Assembly: GCF_002847505.1 (NCBI RefSeq)
Contig: NZ_MXAV01000020.1
Span: 1-64,000 of the forward strand
Reading direction: 5' to 3'
DNA length: 64,000 nt
Source of the DNA: Acidithiobacillus marinus
GTDB lineage: Bacteria; Pseudomonadota; Gammaproteobacteria; Acidithiobacillales; Acidithiobacillaceae
The number at the start of each line of letters is the position of its first letter. Position 1 is the first letter of the stretch. Shown piece after piece: positions 28,711 to 36,576 of the stretch. The translations under genes and the position numbers were made by a program. Below the pieces are notes generated by a model. The model was not told where the DNA came from. It ran no database searches and saw only the letters and a list, made by a program, of their open reading frames with translations.

Positions 28711-29460
28711 TTAAATGATGGCCGTGCCGACAGTGAGCTTGTCGAACCAGTCCAGAAAGCGTTTGACGTTATCACCACTGTATATGGCCCCATGCTGCGG
28801 ACACAGGTATTGAATATCCATCTGGCTGACCCGCTCTATCCAGTTTTTCTTGGCAGCATTGGAAGGCATCCAGCGTTCGTGAAAATATTTGGCCTTGCTG
28901 ATATGTTCTGCAAATGCCCGCCCGGTTTTGTCGCGCCGATCCACCCAGGCATCATGACCGGGAGGTAACAATGCCGCCCCTACATCGCCTGAAAAAAGAA
29001 TTTTTGCTTCTGGATCATAGAGGTGAAAATTGGCGGAGGAATGCAGGTAATGCGCGGGAATAAACTCCAGGCGTCTTCCACCGATAATGATACTGCCACC
29101 GGTATCCTCGATATTTTGCAGGGGAGCATCCAGAGCCCCGTAATGCCGGATAAAGCCTTCCCAGAGCTTGGGGATATGCCATTCCATTTTTTCATTACAA
29201 GCGTGCCAGAGGGGCAGACTGGAGGCGATATCGGGATCCTGATGCGATACAAAAGCCGCTTTCAGGCTGGAAGGTGGTACGGCTTCGACCAGTGCGGCAA
29301 ACACCTGAGGAAATATCTCAAAACCACCGGGATCCAGGATGATGGTTTGCTCATTAGATTCGATGACATAGACGTTGGAATCAATGACACGATGTTCATC
29401 CTGATCGTAAATAATCCACCAGCGGTGACTGCCTGCTTCAAAGATGGGTGCTGCTTTCAT
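28711..29460 (-). CDS. ODP-like di-iron metallo-beta-lactamase-fold protein
   Basis: 249 residues with the flavodiiron-type beta-lactamase fold but no flavodoxin domain. Iron ligands are visible: [10 protein letters not shown] (HxDxD in place of HxExD), His in [11 protein letters not shown], Asp in [10 protein letters not shown] and His in LCPQHGAIY. This is the pattern of ODP, an oxygen/iron sensor linked to chemotaxis in Treponema denticola. Its place between cheA and a soluble receptor supports a sensory role, perhaps oxygen or Fe(II) taxis. It overlaps the preceding gene by 23 bp. A diffusible enzymatic role cannot be excluded. Confidence 0.8.
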   Translation of the reverse strand: MKAAPIFEAGSHRWWIIYDQDEHRVIDSNVYVIESNEQTIILDPGGFEIFPQVFAALVEAVPPSSLKAAFVSHQDPDIASSLPLWHACNEKMEWHIPKLWEGFIRHYGALDAPLQNIEDTGGSIIIGGRRLEFIPAHYLHSSANFHLYDPEAKILFSGDVGAALLPPGHDAWVDRRDKTGRAFAEHISKAKYFHERWMPSNAAKKNWIERVSQMDIQYLCPQHGAIYSGDNVKRFLDWFDKLTVGTAII

Positions 29461-30058
29461 GTTCCAGACTCTCCAATTGGTGACGATAGCTGCGAATCGC
29501 CAGTGCGACGGTGCGGACGGCTTCGCCCATTTCTCGGGATACCCGCATCAGGGGGGCTCCAGTGCTTTCTGCCAGAGCGGCTTCAATGCGGCCATTGGTG
29601 ACCACATATTCCTGCTCTTCAATACCTTCCTGAAGCAGCTGAACCATCTCCAGAAGCCTTTCCAGTACTGCCTTTGCTTCAGCTTCTTCTTCCACAATGA
29701 TTATTTGCCATTTTTTTTGGGTACTGCGCAGGCCTGGGCAGTGTTTTTCATGATCTGCGTTATGCGCGAGCATCTGCTCAAAAGAATCAGAAAAGCGTTG
29801 ATGCTGCAAAATACGCATATAGGCTTCGATGAGCGGGGCAATGCTTTCCTGGAGATGTGCAGCGGAGTCCTTGAGGGTGGCGGCGCGCTCCCGAAAAGCC
29901 TGGGCTACGACCCCATATCCAGCCAGGGCATTACCATGCCGCTTCACGAGAACCATGGCGTTGAGGGCGCGGCGGTCAATTTCCCGCAAGGCTTTTTCGA
30001 TGCTTTGACGCGCGGCAAAAGAAGCATCTACAACTCCCATGATATGCTGAATATTCAT
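29438..30058 (-). CDS. chemoreceptor-tip-like helical protein
   Basis: 206 residues, soluble and largely helical. The segment RALNAMVLVKRHGNALAG then YGVVAQAFRERA (about residues 30-60) follows the receptor signalling tip pattern ([27 protein letters not shown]) at the conserved Asn, Arg, Gly and VVA positions, though only a short part of a receptor is present. The rest is long helices. It lies between cheA (1-bp contact) and the di-iron protein (23-bp overlap), so it may link that sensor to the CheA array. The resemblance is my own reading; no family is known to me. Confidence 0.6.
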   Translation of the reverse strand: MNIQHIMGVVDASFAARQSIEKALREIDRRALNAMVLVKRHGNALAGYGVVAQAFRERAATLKDSAAHLQESIAPLIEAYMRILQHQRFSDSFEQMLAHNADHEKHCPGLRSTQKKWQIIIVEEEAEAKAVLERLLEMVQLLQEGIEEQEYVVTNGRIEAALAESTGAPLMRVSREMGEAVRTVALAIRSYRHQLESLEHESSTHL

Positions 30059-32133
30059 CAGGCAGCTCCTATGCAGGGCGTGTTTTTTGTTGTTGGATCG
30101 CTGCTGTGATCAAGCACATGATTCACCAGGGCATTGGCGTCGAGAATCAGCACGACATTGCCCTTACCGGAGATCGTCGCGCCCTGATACCAGTTTTGTT
30201 CAGCAAGAAAATCTATGGGCTTAACCACTGAGTCTTCGTTCCCCAGTACTTCGGAGACCATGAATAGTCCACGCTCAGTCAGTACGCCTTCAATAGGCTC
30301 GGAACCTAATCGGAGCGAGCGTTCGTGGAGTAAGGCACCCAAGTCGACAATGGGTACGACCTCAGTACCATCCACCCGATAGACCGTACGTCCACTCATA
30401 CGATGTATGCGGGTTTTCTGTATATCCAGCAAACTTTCGATACTGGAAACCGGGAGGGCATAGATCTCTCGCCGCAAACGTAGGTAAAGTACCGGAAGTA
30501 CAGCCATGGTCAGCGGGAATTCCATGGAAATGCGAGTTCCCAATCCGGGGCGAGTCTGAATGTCCAGACGGCCACGCAGCTTGCGGACGGTCTCCTTGAC
30601 TACATCCATACCCACACCGCGTCCGGAGATGTCGGTGACCTGGTCGTTGGTGGAGAATCCAGGTCGGAAAATCAACTCCACTGCTTCCTGCTCCGAAAGT
30701 CGAGCACCTTGTTCGGCACTAATAACGCCCTTATCGATGGCTTTCTGAATCACAAACTGGCTATCAATGCCGCGACCATCATCGGAAACATCAATCCTGA
30801 CCTTGTCACCAAGGTGTATGGCAGCTACGCGTATTTTGGCGCTTCGCGACTTACCTGCGGCCTGGCGCGCTTCAGGAGATTCAACCCCATGATCCAGACT
30901 ATTGCGGAGCAGATGGGTCATGGGACCGGAAAGTGCATCGACAACCGCTTTGTCGATTTCTACATCTTCTCCGACAATTTCCAGGGCAACCTCCTTGGAG
31001 AGTTGTCGGGATGCATCGCGAACCACTCGAGGCAGCTGCTGAAACAGTCGCTTGCAGGGCTGCATCCGCAAGCGCATAACGGTACTCTGAATGTCGTTTA
31101 CCGTGAGATCGACTTCTCTGGCGATACGCAGCATGTCTTCATTTTCTTCGCCGAGGCTGCCAATGGCCGAACTGAGGCGATTGCGCAGGAGAACCAGTTC
31201 TCCGACCTGGTTCATCACGGCATCCAGGCGAGCTGCATCGACCCGCAGGGTAACATCCGCAGTCTCCTGAGTGCCGGGACTGCCACGCACAGCTGCCGGA
31301 GCCGCCGGTTGGGATGTTGGAGAAGGTGGAGCCGCTGGACTTGGGGCAGGGGCAGTCTGTACCGAAGCAACTGGTGGATTGCCTGGCGCTGCGGTCACCG
31401 GCAGATCTTCCGCACCTTTGGGCGAAATTTCTGTATCAAAGCCCGGGGCTTTGTCACCATAGAGCTGATCCAGTACCTGTTCAAATTCTTCCGGAGAAAT
31501 CTCATCACTGGCAGCGCATTGGCTTTCCGGAGGGGGGGCATAACCGGGTGCTTGCGTTCCATAGAGTGCGTCAAGTGTGGCTTCAAATTCTTCTGCGGAA
31601 ATTTCGTCTGATCCCGTGTCAGGGGAGGGTGTTGCGTCAGCGCGTTCCAGAAAAAGACCTGCTTGCCCATCGGCTGTGGCGCGTTGGCTGACCTTAAGGG
31701 TCGCTTCTGGTGCAGTACAAGCGGGAAGGGTGGGCTGCAAGGGTTCCACTGGAGTCGTTCCAGCTGCCAGTTGACGAATGATACCGCTCAACTCTTCTGG
31801 TCCTGGCGCAGGATATTCCCCATTGGCGAGTTGCTGCAGCATATCATCGATGACATCCAGACCCCGCAAAATGGCATCAATCATTGGGCCGGTAACAGTC
31901 AAAGTATGGGAACGCAGCTTGTCGAGCAGATCTTCCAGATGATGCGTCCAGTTGACCAGATTTTCGGCTTCGAGAAATCCCGCTCCGCCTTTCAGGGTGT
32001 GGAAAGCACGGAATACTGAAGCCAGAACATCGTCATTACCCGGATCAGACTCCAGACGCAAGGTGTCGTCCTGGGCCTTTTCCAGTAGCTCCCGGGCTTC
32101 GGGTAAATAATCCTGCAGAATTTCCATATCCAT
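30058..32133 (-). CDS. cheA: chemotaxis histidine kinase CheA
   Basis: 691 residues. P1 has phospho-acceptor His45 in FRAFHTLKGG. P3 dimerisation starts about 293, the P4 kinase has HLLRNSLDHGVE (N box) and DDGRGID plus GRGVGMD (G boxes), and the P5 CheW-like domain starts about 540. In place of a typical P2 there is a Pro/Ala-rich linker with two near-copies of DEISxEEFExxLDxLYGxxAPG (residues 176-197 and 210-231). The kinase phosphorylates CheY and CheV. cheZ lies 4 bp upstream. Confidence 0.95.
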   Translation of the reverse strand: MDMEILQDYLPEARELLEKAQDDTLRLESDPGNDDVLASVFRAFHTLKGGAGFLEAENLVNWTHHLEDLLDKLRSHTLTVTGPMIDAILRGLDVIDDMLQQLANGEYPAPGPEELSGIIRQLAAGTTPVEPLQPTLPACTAPEATLKVSQRATADGQAGLFLERADATPSPDTGSDEISAEEFEATLDALYGTQAPGYAPPPESQCAASDEISPEEFEQVLDQLYGDKAPGFDTEISPKGAEDLPVTAAPGNPPVASVQTAPAPSPAAPPSPTSQPAAPAAVRGSPGTQETADVTLRVDAARLDAVMNQVGELVLLRNRLSSAIGSLGEENEDMLRIAREVDLTVNDIQSTVMRLRMQPCKRLFQQLPRVVRDASRQLSKEVALEIVGEDVEIDKAVVDALSGPMTHLLRNSLDHGVESPEARQAAGKSRSAKIRVAAIHLGDKVRIDVSDDGRGIDSQFVIQKAIDKGVISAEQGARLSEQEAVELIFRPGFSTNDQVTDISGRGVGMDVVKETVRKLRGRLDIQTRPGLGTRISMEFPLTMAVLPVLYLRLRREIYALPVSSIESLLDIQKTRIHRMSGRTVYRVDGTEVVPIVDLGALLHERSLRLGSEPIEGVLTERGLFMVSEVLGNEDSVVKPIDFLAEQNWYQGATISGKGNVVLILDANALVNHVLDHSSDPTTKNTPCIGAA

Positions 32134-32137
32134 GCTT

Positions 32138-32623
32138 TTAGATCCCCAATTCCGCCAATAAGCTGTCGACTTCGTCCTGATTGATGCTGGGATTGCTATC
32201 GGTAGATACCTCGGGTGTTGGATGCTTGCTGGTATCCAACCCGGTTTCTGCCAGAGTCAGGCGAATCCGCTCTTCAACCGCCTGGAGCAGAGCAATAGCC
32301 TTTTTTAACCGCTGACCGGCAAGATCCTGCCCCTGCTGGCTGGCCAGAATCACCAGTAGTGCACTTTCGATCTGCTTGAGGGGTTCATCTATGAAGCTGT
32401 TATGGGCGTTGCGAATATCCGCGACCGCATCCTGAGCTCTTTCCACAGCGGCCAAGGTGGCCATGGTCTGTTCTTCGGTCAGACGCAGGGCTTCTTCCAG
32501 GGGGTTTTGCGCCCCGGAGAGTTTTTCTTCAGCGGTATTGGCAATGCGTTTCAGGCCTTCTCGTAGCAGGAGTTCCGCTTCGCCCAGCAATCGATTGGGA
32601 TCCAGTGGATTTTGGGTATTCAT
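32138..32623 (-). CDS. cheZ: chemotaxis phosphatase CheZ (short form)
   Basis: 161 residues, against about 214 in E. coli. The active-site helix has [14 protein letters not shown], matching the CheZ motif QDLTGQxIK with its catalytic Gln. The C-terminus [12 protein letters not shown] matches the CheY-binding tail, after a flexible Ser/Pro linker. It dephosphorylates CheY-P. The stop overlaps nothing, while the start overlaps the cheY stop by 4 bp. Confidence 0.88.
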   Translation of the reverse strand: MNTQNPLDPNRLLGEAELLLREGLKRIANTAEEKLSGAQNPLEEALRLTEEQTMATLAAVERAQDAVADIRNAHNSFIDEPLKQIESALLVILASQQGQDLAGQRLKKAIALLQAVEERIRLTLAETGLDTSKHPTPEVSTDSNPSINQDEVDSLLAELGI

Positions 32624-33039
32624 CCCTGGGCTCCTTGGGCGGCTTGCAGTCGTTTGAAGACACTATCGAGTTTTTCTTTCAGGGTATCCGCTGTAAAGGG
32701 TTTGACGATATAACCGTTGACTCCCGCCTGGGCTGCTTCGAGAATATTTTCGCGCTTGGCTTCGGCCGTCACCATCAGAACCGGTATGTGCTTGAGTTGC
32801 GGATCGGAGCGGATGGCACGGAGCAAATCAATACCCTGCATGTTCGGCATGTTCCAGTCGGACACCACAAAATCAAAAGGACGAGTATGCAGTTTTTGCA
32901 GTGCCTGGACGCCGTCTTCAGCTTCATCGAAATTACTGAAGCCCAATTCACGTAATAAATTACGCACAATGCGCCGCATGGTAGAGAAATCGTCCACTAC
33001 TAAAATGTGGATGCCCTTGTCGACCTGGTCAATGCCCAT
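32620..33039 (-). CDS. cheY: chemotaxis response regulator CheY
   Basis: 139 residues, a single receiver domain: acidic pair in [11 protein letters not shown], phospho-acceptor Asp in [13 protein letters not shown], Thr in [13 protein letters not shown] and Lys in [11 protein letters not shown], all very close to E. coli CheY. The ATG at 33039 follows GGAGGAG and is preferred over the longer frame from 33090. CheY-P binds the flagellar switch. First gene of the operon that runs down to 25103. Confidence 0.95.
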   Translation of the reverse strand: MGIDQVDKGIHILVVDDFSTMRRIVRNLLRELGFSNFDEAEDGVQALQKLHTRPFDFVVSDWNMPNMQGIDLLRAIRSDPQLKHIPVLMVTAEAKRENILEAAQAGVNGYIVKPFTADTLKEKLDSVFKRLQAAQGAQG

Positions 33040-33065
33040 AAATGATGATCTCCTCCTTGAGTCAA

Positions 33066-33082
33066 ACCCCGCCGCTCGGGGT
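33066..33082 (-). other. hairpin in the cheY leader
   Basis: Stem ACCCCG / CGGGGT with a 5-nt loop, about 27 bp upstream of the cheY start and just before its ribosome site. It is short and not followed by a T run long enough for a terminator. It may shape translation initiation. Confidence 0.35.
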
Positions 33083-33121
33083 ATCAGCAAGCAATTACTG
33101 TACCAATATACGACGGGGCTT

Positions 33122-33145
33122 TTAGCAATGTCATATGCTTGCTAA
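33122..33145. promoter_or_regulatory. inverted repeat upstream of cheY (candidate operator)
   Basis: TTAGCAA, 10 bp, TTGCTAA, a perfect dyad. It lies about 85 bp upstream of cheY and overlaps the possible sigma-28 -10 element GCCGTTAG (33149-33142, minus strand). A regulator site is inferred. Confidence 0.4.
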
Positions 33146-33169
33146 CGGCACGTTCACCCCATAACTAAA
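33142..33169 (-). promoter_or_regulatory. weak sigma-28-like promoter of the che operon
   Basis: On the minus strand, TTTAGTTA, 12 bp, GCCGTTAG. The -10 resembles those at fliC and flgK, but the -35 matches only 5 of 8 and the spacing is 1 bp long. Confidence 0.3.
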
Positions 33170-33202
33170 GGGTGTCTGTTCCAGAATTTTTACAGTTCTG
33201 CC

Positions 33203-34045
33203 TCAGCCGCGCTGGCTGATGCTCCCTGCCATAATGGGATCAGTACCAGCTTTGCTGGGATTTTGCGGCGCTACCACCACAATGCTGACGCGCCGGTTCA
33301 TGATCAGCCCCTTGGCGGTGTTGTTGGAAGCTACGGGATGATATTTGCCATATCCGGCAGCCACCAGATGATGGGGATTGACGCCTTGCTGGATGAATAA
33401 TTCGACCACCGATACAGCGCGTGCCGCAGACAGCGCCCAGTTGGAACGGAATTGTGGGGTACGAATGGGCAAATCATTGGTGAAGCCGTTGACCTGAATC
33501 TGATAGGGAATTTGCGCCAGAATCTTAGCAATTTTGCTGAGGGTGCTGGTGGCGTTGGGGCTGATCTGGGCAGCGGCTGATGGGAAAAGAATTTTGGCAT
33601 TCAAGTCGATCACAATACCCAGGTTGCTTCTATGAATGGCTACGCTTCCCTGTTCAATCAGCGGCTTCAGCAAATCGCGCATCTGTGCTTCTATTTTTTG
33701 CATTTCCGGGTTGGCCGGGTTTTCAGGATTTTTTGCTTTTGGTGAAACCTGTCCCTGCTGCACATGGGGTACCGGTGCCATGCTGGCAACCTTGGGTAAT
33801 GCGGGCAAGGCAACCGGCGTTTGGGTAAGGCTGTTGGTATCCGAGCGAATAGGTACCGGCGACCAGGGCTGACCACTGAACGCAGACACCAGAGTTTTCG
33901 ATAATACTTTGTATTTCCCTTCGTTAACCGAAGAGATAGCGTACATGACCACAAAAAACGCAAAGAGCAGGGTGATGAAGTCGGCATAGGAAACCAGCCA
34001 GCGCTCATGATTTTCCCATTCTTCTTCTTTCTTCTTGCGTGCCAT
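33203..34045 (-). CDS. motB: flagellar motor stator protein MotB (or MotD)
   Basis: 280 residues. A short basic N-terminus precedes one membrane helix with the proton-carrying Asp in SYADFITLLFAFFVVMYA. A proline-rich linker follows, then an OmpA-like peptidoglycan-binding domain (VNGFTNDLPIRTPQFRSNW, LSAARAVSVVELF, NRRVSIVV). It anchors the stator. No motA/motC lies beside it, which is unusual because the pair is normally adjacent. It is divergent from the ycgR-like gene. Confidence 0.92.
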   Translation of the reverse strand: MARKKKEEEWENHERWLVSYADFITLLFAFFVVMYAISSVNEGKYKVLSKTLVSAFSGQPWSPVPIRSDTNSLTQTPVALPALPKVASMAPVPHVQQGQVSPKAKNPENPANPEMQKIEAQMRDLLKPLIEQGSVAIHRSNLGIVIDLNAKILFPSAAAQISPNATSTLSKIAKILAQIPYQIQVNGFTNDLPIRTPQFRSNWALSAARAVSVVELFIQQGVNPHHLVAAGYGKYHPVASNNTAKGLIMNRRVSIVVVAPQNPSKAGTDPIMAGSISQRG

Positions 34046-34214
34046 AGGGTGTTCTCCTCTCTCATGTTTTGCTGTTCATACCTACTAAGTAGTCGGGATG
34101 TGTTGCTTTGCAGCCCATTCCGACCTTTTCAAGCGAGATTCGTGCCGTCCGTGCTGGACGGTTGATAGGCATGAATCCTGCTGTGTATTTGCCTGATATC
34201 AACCATCTTCCTGG

Positions 34215-34230
34215 TGTCAAAAGTTTGACA
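34215..34230. promoter_or_regulatory. perfect palindrome between motB and the ycgR-like gene
   Basis: TGTCAAAAGTTTGACA, 7-bp arms with a 2-bp centre, 24 bp before the ycgR-like start. A dimeric regulator could bind and control the divergent pair. Confidence 0.45.
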
Positions 34231-34253
34231 ATGGGTTCATATGAGGAATGAAT

Positions 34254-34997
34254 ATGGTCAACGAAAAAAACCTCGTCGATAAATTGTTTGCCCACGCCAA
34301 TCGTTTGACGTTAAACACAGCCGTCGAGCGAATGTTACAGTCCCTCGTCGACGCGCAACAAAACATGCAGGTATTGGTGGGTCAACGCAATACTGTTCTA
34401 GGTCACACCAGCCTGTTGGCTGAAGATGATCAGAAAAATAGTTTGATTATGGATGCCTTGATGCCAGAAGCCGTCAATACTCATTTGCATCCAGGAGAAG
34501 ATTTGTTGTTGTGGACTGTTGATGCCTTGCCTGCTGGCTTCCAGACTACCGTGCTGGAGCAGCTCACTTGGCAACGTTTTGCCGCTATCCGGATTCAGCG
34601 ACCCGAAGTGGTTTATCAGTGGCAAAGACGAGCAAATCTGCGTGCAGTACTTGATGTCTCTGACAAAATGACCGTAGTGCTGCGTCGTTTTGGTGCGCGT
34701 GCGCTGGAGGGGGAATGCGTGAACATTGGTGCGGGTGGCATGCGGATGCGAATCACGATTCCTCATGACTATCCGTTGGCTGCAGGCGAGCTGCTGGCGC
34801 AGATACAGTTCCGATTCCAGAATCACCCTTATTCGCTTGCTGCCAAAGTCTGTTATTTGAGTGGCGGAAGGCGTCTACAGGGCGGTATGCAAGAGCTGGG
34901 CTTGCGTTTTATGGATGTTTCTTCCGCCCTCGAAGATAAAATCATGCAGTTCGCACTGCGTTATGATCGCGAATGCTTACGCCGTGCCAGTCGATAA
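34254..34997 (+). CDS. ycgR: YcgR-like flagellar brake protein (PilZ domain)
   Basis: 247 residues. An N-terminal YcgR-type domain (about 1-115) precedes a PilZ domain carrying the c-di-GMP motifs: QRRANLR (RxxxR) and NIGAGGMRM (the D/NxSxxG position, with Gly for Ser). On binding c-di-GMP, YcgR slows the motor. The ATG at 34254 lies 7 bp after GAGGA and is preferred over the ATG at 34248. Its end overlaps the convergent fliW by 21 bp. Confidence 0.85.
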   Translation: MVNEKNLVDKLFAHANRLTLNTAVERMLQSLVDAQQNMQVLVGQRNTVLGHTSLLAEDDQKNSLIMDALMPEAVNTHLHPGEDLLLWTVDALPAGFQTTVLEQLTWQRFAAIRIQRPEVVYQWQRRANLRAVLDVSDKMTVVLRRFGARALEGECVNIGAGGMRMRITIPHDYPLAAGELLAQIQFRFQNHPYSLAAKVCYLSGGRRLQGGMQELGLRFMDVSSALEDKIMQFALRYDRECLRRASR

Positions 34998-35483
34998 GGG
35001 TTGCTTTACCTGGGTATCGCTGCTGGACAACTCCTGAAGGGGAACCACAGTCTGGGCACCCAATGCAGCAGGAGGCAGATGACTGGTCAGTAAAGGCTCT
35101 GACACTATTTCCTGATGTTCGACAATCCACTGTCCAAACTGCATTTTGTCGGGCAGAAAATAAAGCGGCGCCAGAGCATTGCTCTGCAGTTTTCCATTTT
35201 CTGTCTGTGGCAGGATGACCATGACCATGGTAATTCCTTCTTTTTCGCTTTTGGCAAAATGCGGAGTTTGTGAATAGCGCAGATTAAAGTGCTCTGGAGC
35301 TATTAACAGAAAGGTGATCAGCGGGTCATCCAGAGACTGCAACCAGACAAAGGGACCTTGACTGGGTAGATGTAACAAGGCGAACTGATGCAGTTCCGTA
35401 AACCCAGGCATGGGTGCAATGCAGTGCCAGATATCTTTTTCAGCGATGGACAAGGGGCCAAAACGGGTACTATAGGTGCTCAT
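34977..35483 (-). CDS. fliW: flagellar assembly factor FliW
   Basis: 168 residues with the FliW signature: STRFGPLSIAEKDIWH, PMPGFTELHQFALL and GPFVWLQSLDDPLITFLL. FliW binds either flagellin or CsrA. When flagellin is secreted, free FliW sequesters CsrA and flagellin translation resumes. The C-terminal 35 residues are an extension. It directly abuts csrA (1-bp contact), as in many FliW-CsrA pairs. Confidence 0.93.
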   Translation of the reverse strand: MSTYSTRFGPLSIAEKDIWHCIAPMPGFTELHQFALLHLPSQGPFVWLQSLDDPLITFLLIAPEHFNLRYSQTPHFAKSEKEGITMVMVILPQTENGKLQSNALAPLYFLPDKMQFGQWIVEHQEIVSEPLLTSHLPPAALGAQTVVPLQELSSSDTQVKQPLSTGTA

Positions 35484-35743
35484 CAGGATTCATCCTCAGG
35501 ATGACCATTGTCATCCGTATGGTGTTGCTGTCTCAACCAGTGTTCAAAATCGTTGGGCGCCAGGGTTTGGGCGGATTGGTTGGCCAGTTTGACGGTTTCC
35601 AGCAATTCTTCGCGTAAAATCGTGAGATTTTCGCTGCTTTCAATGCCTAGTCTTACCTGGCCGTCATCAATGCGGGTAACGACAATGCGAATGTTGTCGC
35701 CTATGCAAATGGCCTGACCACGACGCCTGGTGAGTACCAGCAC
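35483..35743 (-). CDS. csrA: carbon storage regulator CsrA
   Basis: 86 residues. The core MLVLTRRRGQAICIGDNI and GQVRLGIESSENLTILREEL matches CsrA (RNA-binding beta-strands 1 and 5). The C-terminal extension of about 25 residues is typical of the longer CsrA proteins that respond to FliW. It blocks translation by binding GGA motifs in leaders; a strong candidate target is the fliC leader at 58188-58201. Confidence 0.95.
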   Translation of the reverse strand: MLVLTRRRGQAICIGDNIRIVVTRIDDGQVRLGIESSENLTILREELLETVKLANQSAQTLAPNDFEHWLRQQHHTDDNGHPEDES

Positions 35744-35746
35744 GAT

Positions 35747-36133
35747 TCAGGCGCTCCCGATCAAATGGTTTGCCGGGGTTGATCGAGTGGTACCAAGGTC
35801 CGTATAGATGGGCTGACTGTTACCAAAGAAAATTTCCCATGCACCTTGATTGAAGCGCATCAAAGCCTGGATGATTTGCCCGTTTAATTGGTTCTTGCGC
35901 AGGATTTCGGTCAGCAAGCTGCGTCCCGGAACAGATTCCAAGGTATTGCGGAACTCGGAATTTGACGATTTCATCTGCTCAAGCTGGGCGAAGCAGCGCA
36001 TTTTTTCTGAAGCAACTTGCTGGAGATTCTGCATATGGCCTGTCTTCAGGCTGGCAGTCTCATCATCCAGTAACCGCTGCAGTTGTTCCAGCAGTGGAAA
36101 CTGTTGAGAAATTTTATGCGCATCCGGATGCAT
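35747..36133 (-). CDS. flgN: flagellar export chaperone FlgN
   Basis: 128 residues, helical, with the FlgN-like pattern LLEQLQRLLDDETASLKTG near the start and a helical hairpin, then FNQGAWEIFFG. FlgN chaperones FlgK and FlgL before export. It lies 7 bp after flgM and 3 bp before csrA, a typical flgM-flgN order. Confidence 0.85.
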   Translation of the reverse strand: MHPDAHKISQQFPLLEQLQRLLDDETASLKTGHMQNLQQVASEKMRCFAQLEQMKSSNSEFRNTLESVPGRSLLTEILRKNQLNGQIIQALMRFNQGAWEIFFGNSQPIYTDLGTTRSTPANHLIGSA

Positions 36134-36140
36134 ACTGTGA

Positions 36141-36479
36141 TCAGGCTGGGGTGCCGGGCTTGTTAGGCATAAACTGCTGATTATCCTGGGTCAGCCCCAG
36201 TCCGATTTGCTGCGGAGCAATCTGATAGCTGCCGTTGACAATACTGGAACGAATTGCCGCCAATTGTTCGGTGCTGGCAGAGCTCTCTTTTTGCGCCGCC
36301 ATCAACTGCCTGGCTTTGGGTGACAAGGTCAAATGATCTTGTGCCACCGAATTGCCACCAGCAGGCTGAACTGCATTTTTTTCGGAACCCGCATTACTGA
36401 CGGATTGTTCAGGGTTACTCCGGGTTTCCTTGGACGCTATTCCCGTAAGTAATCCATTGTAGGGGTTGATGGGATTCAT
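36141..36479 (-). CDS. flgM: anti-sigma-28 factor FlgM
   Basis: 112 residues with a disordered polar N-terminus and the conserved C-terminal sigma-binding part (DHLTLSPKARQLM, then LAAIRSSIVNGSYQI). FlgM holds sigma-28 inactive until the hook is complete and FlgM is exported. The start follows AGGAGGT. It heads flgM-flgN-csrA-fliW on the minus strand. Confidence 0.9.
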   Translation of the reverse strand: MNPINPYNGLLTGIASKETRSNPEQSVSNAGSEKNAVQPAGGNSVAQDHLTLSPKARQLMAAQKESSASTEQLAAIRSSIVNGSYQIAPQQIGLGLTQDNQQFMPNKPGTPA

Positions 36480-36576
36480 GAATGTACCTCCTGCCTGACT
36501 ATGCTATCTCTAGTATTTACGACACATAACAACAATAACTGAAGGTGTTTGAGCCATTTATTTTTCACCATGTCCC

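Noticed and set aside
36480-36576. sigma-28 promoter before flgM
   Set aside because: The best match (TTCAGTTA, 12 bp, GTCGTAAA) is too weak to separate from chance.
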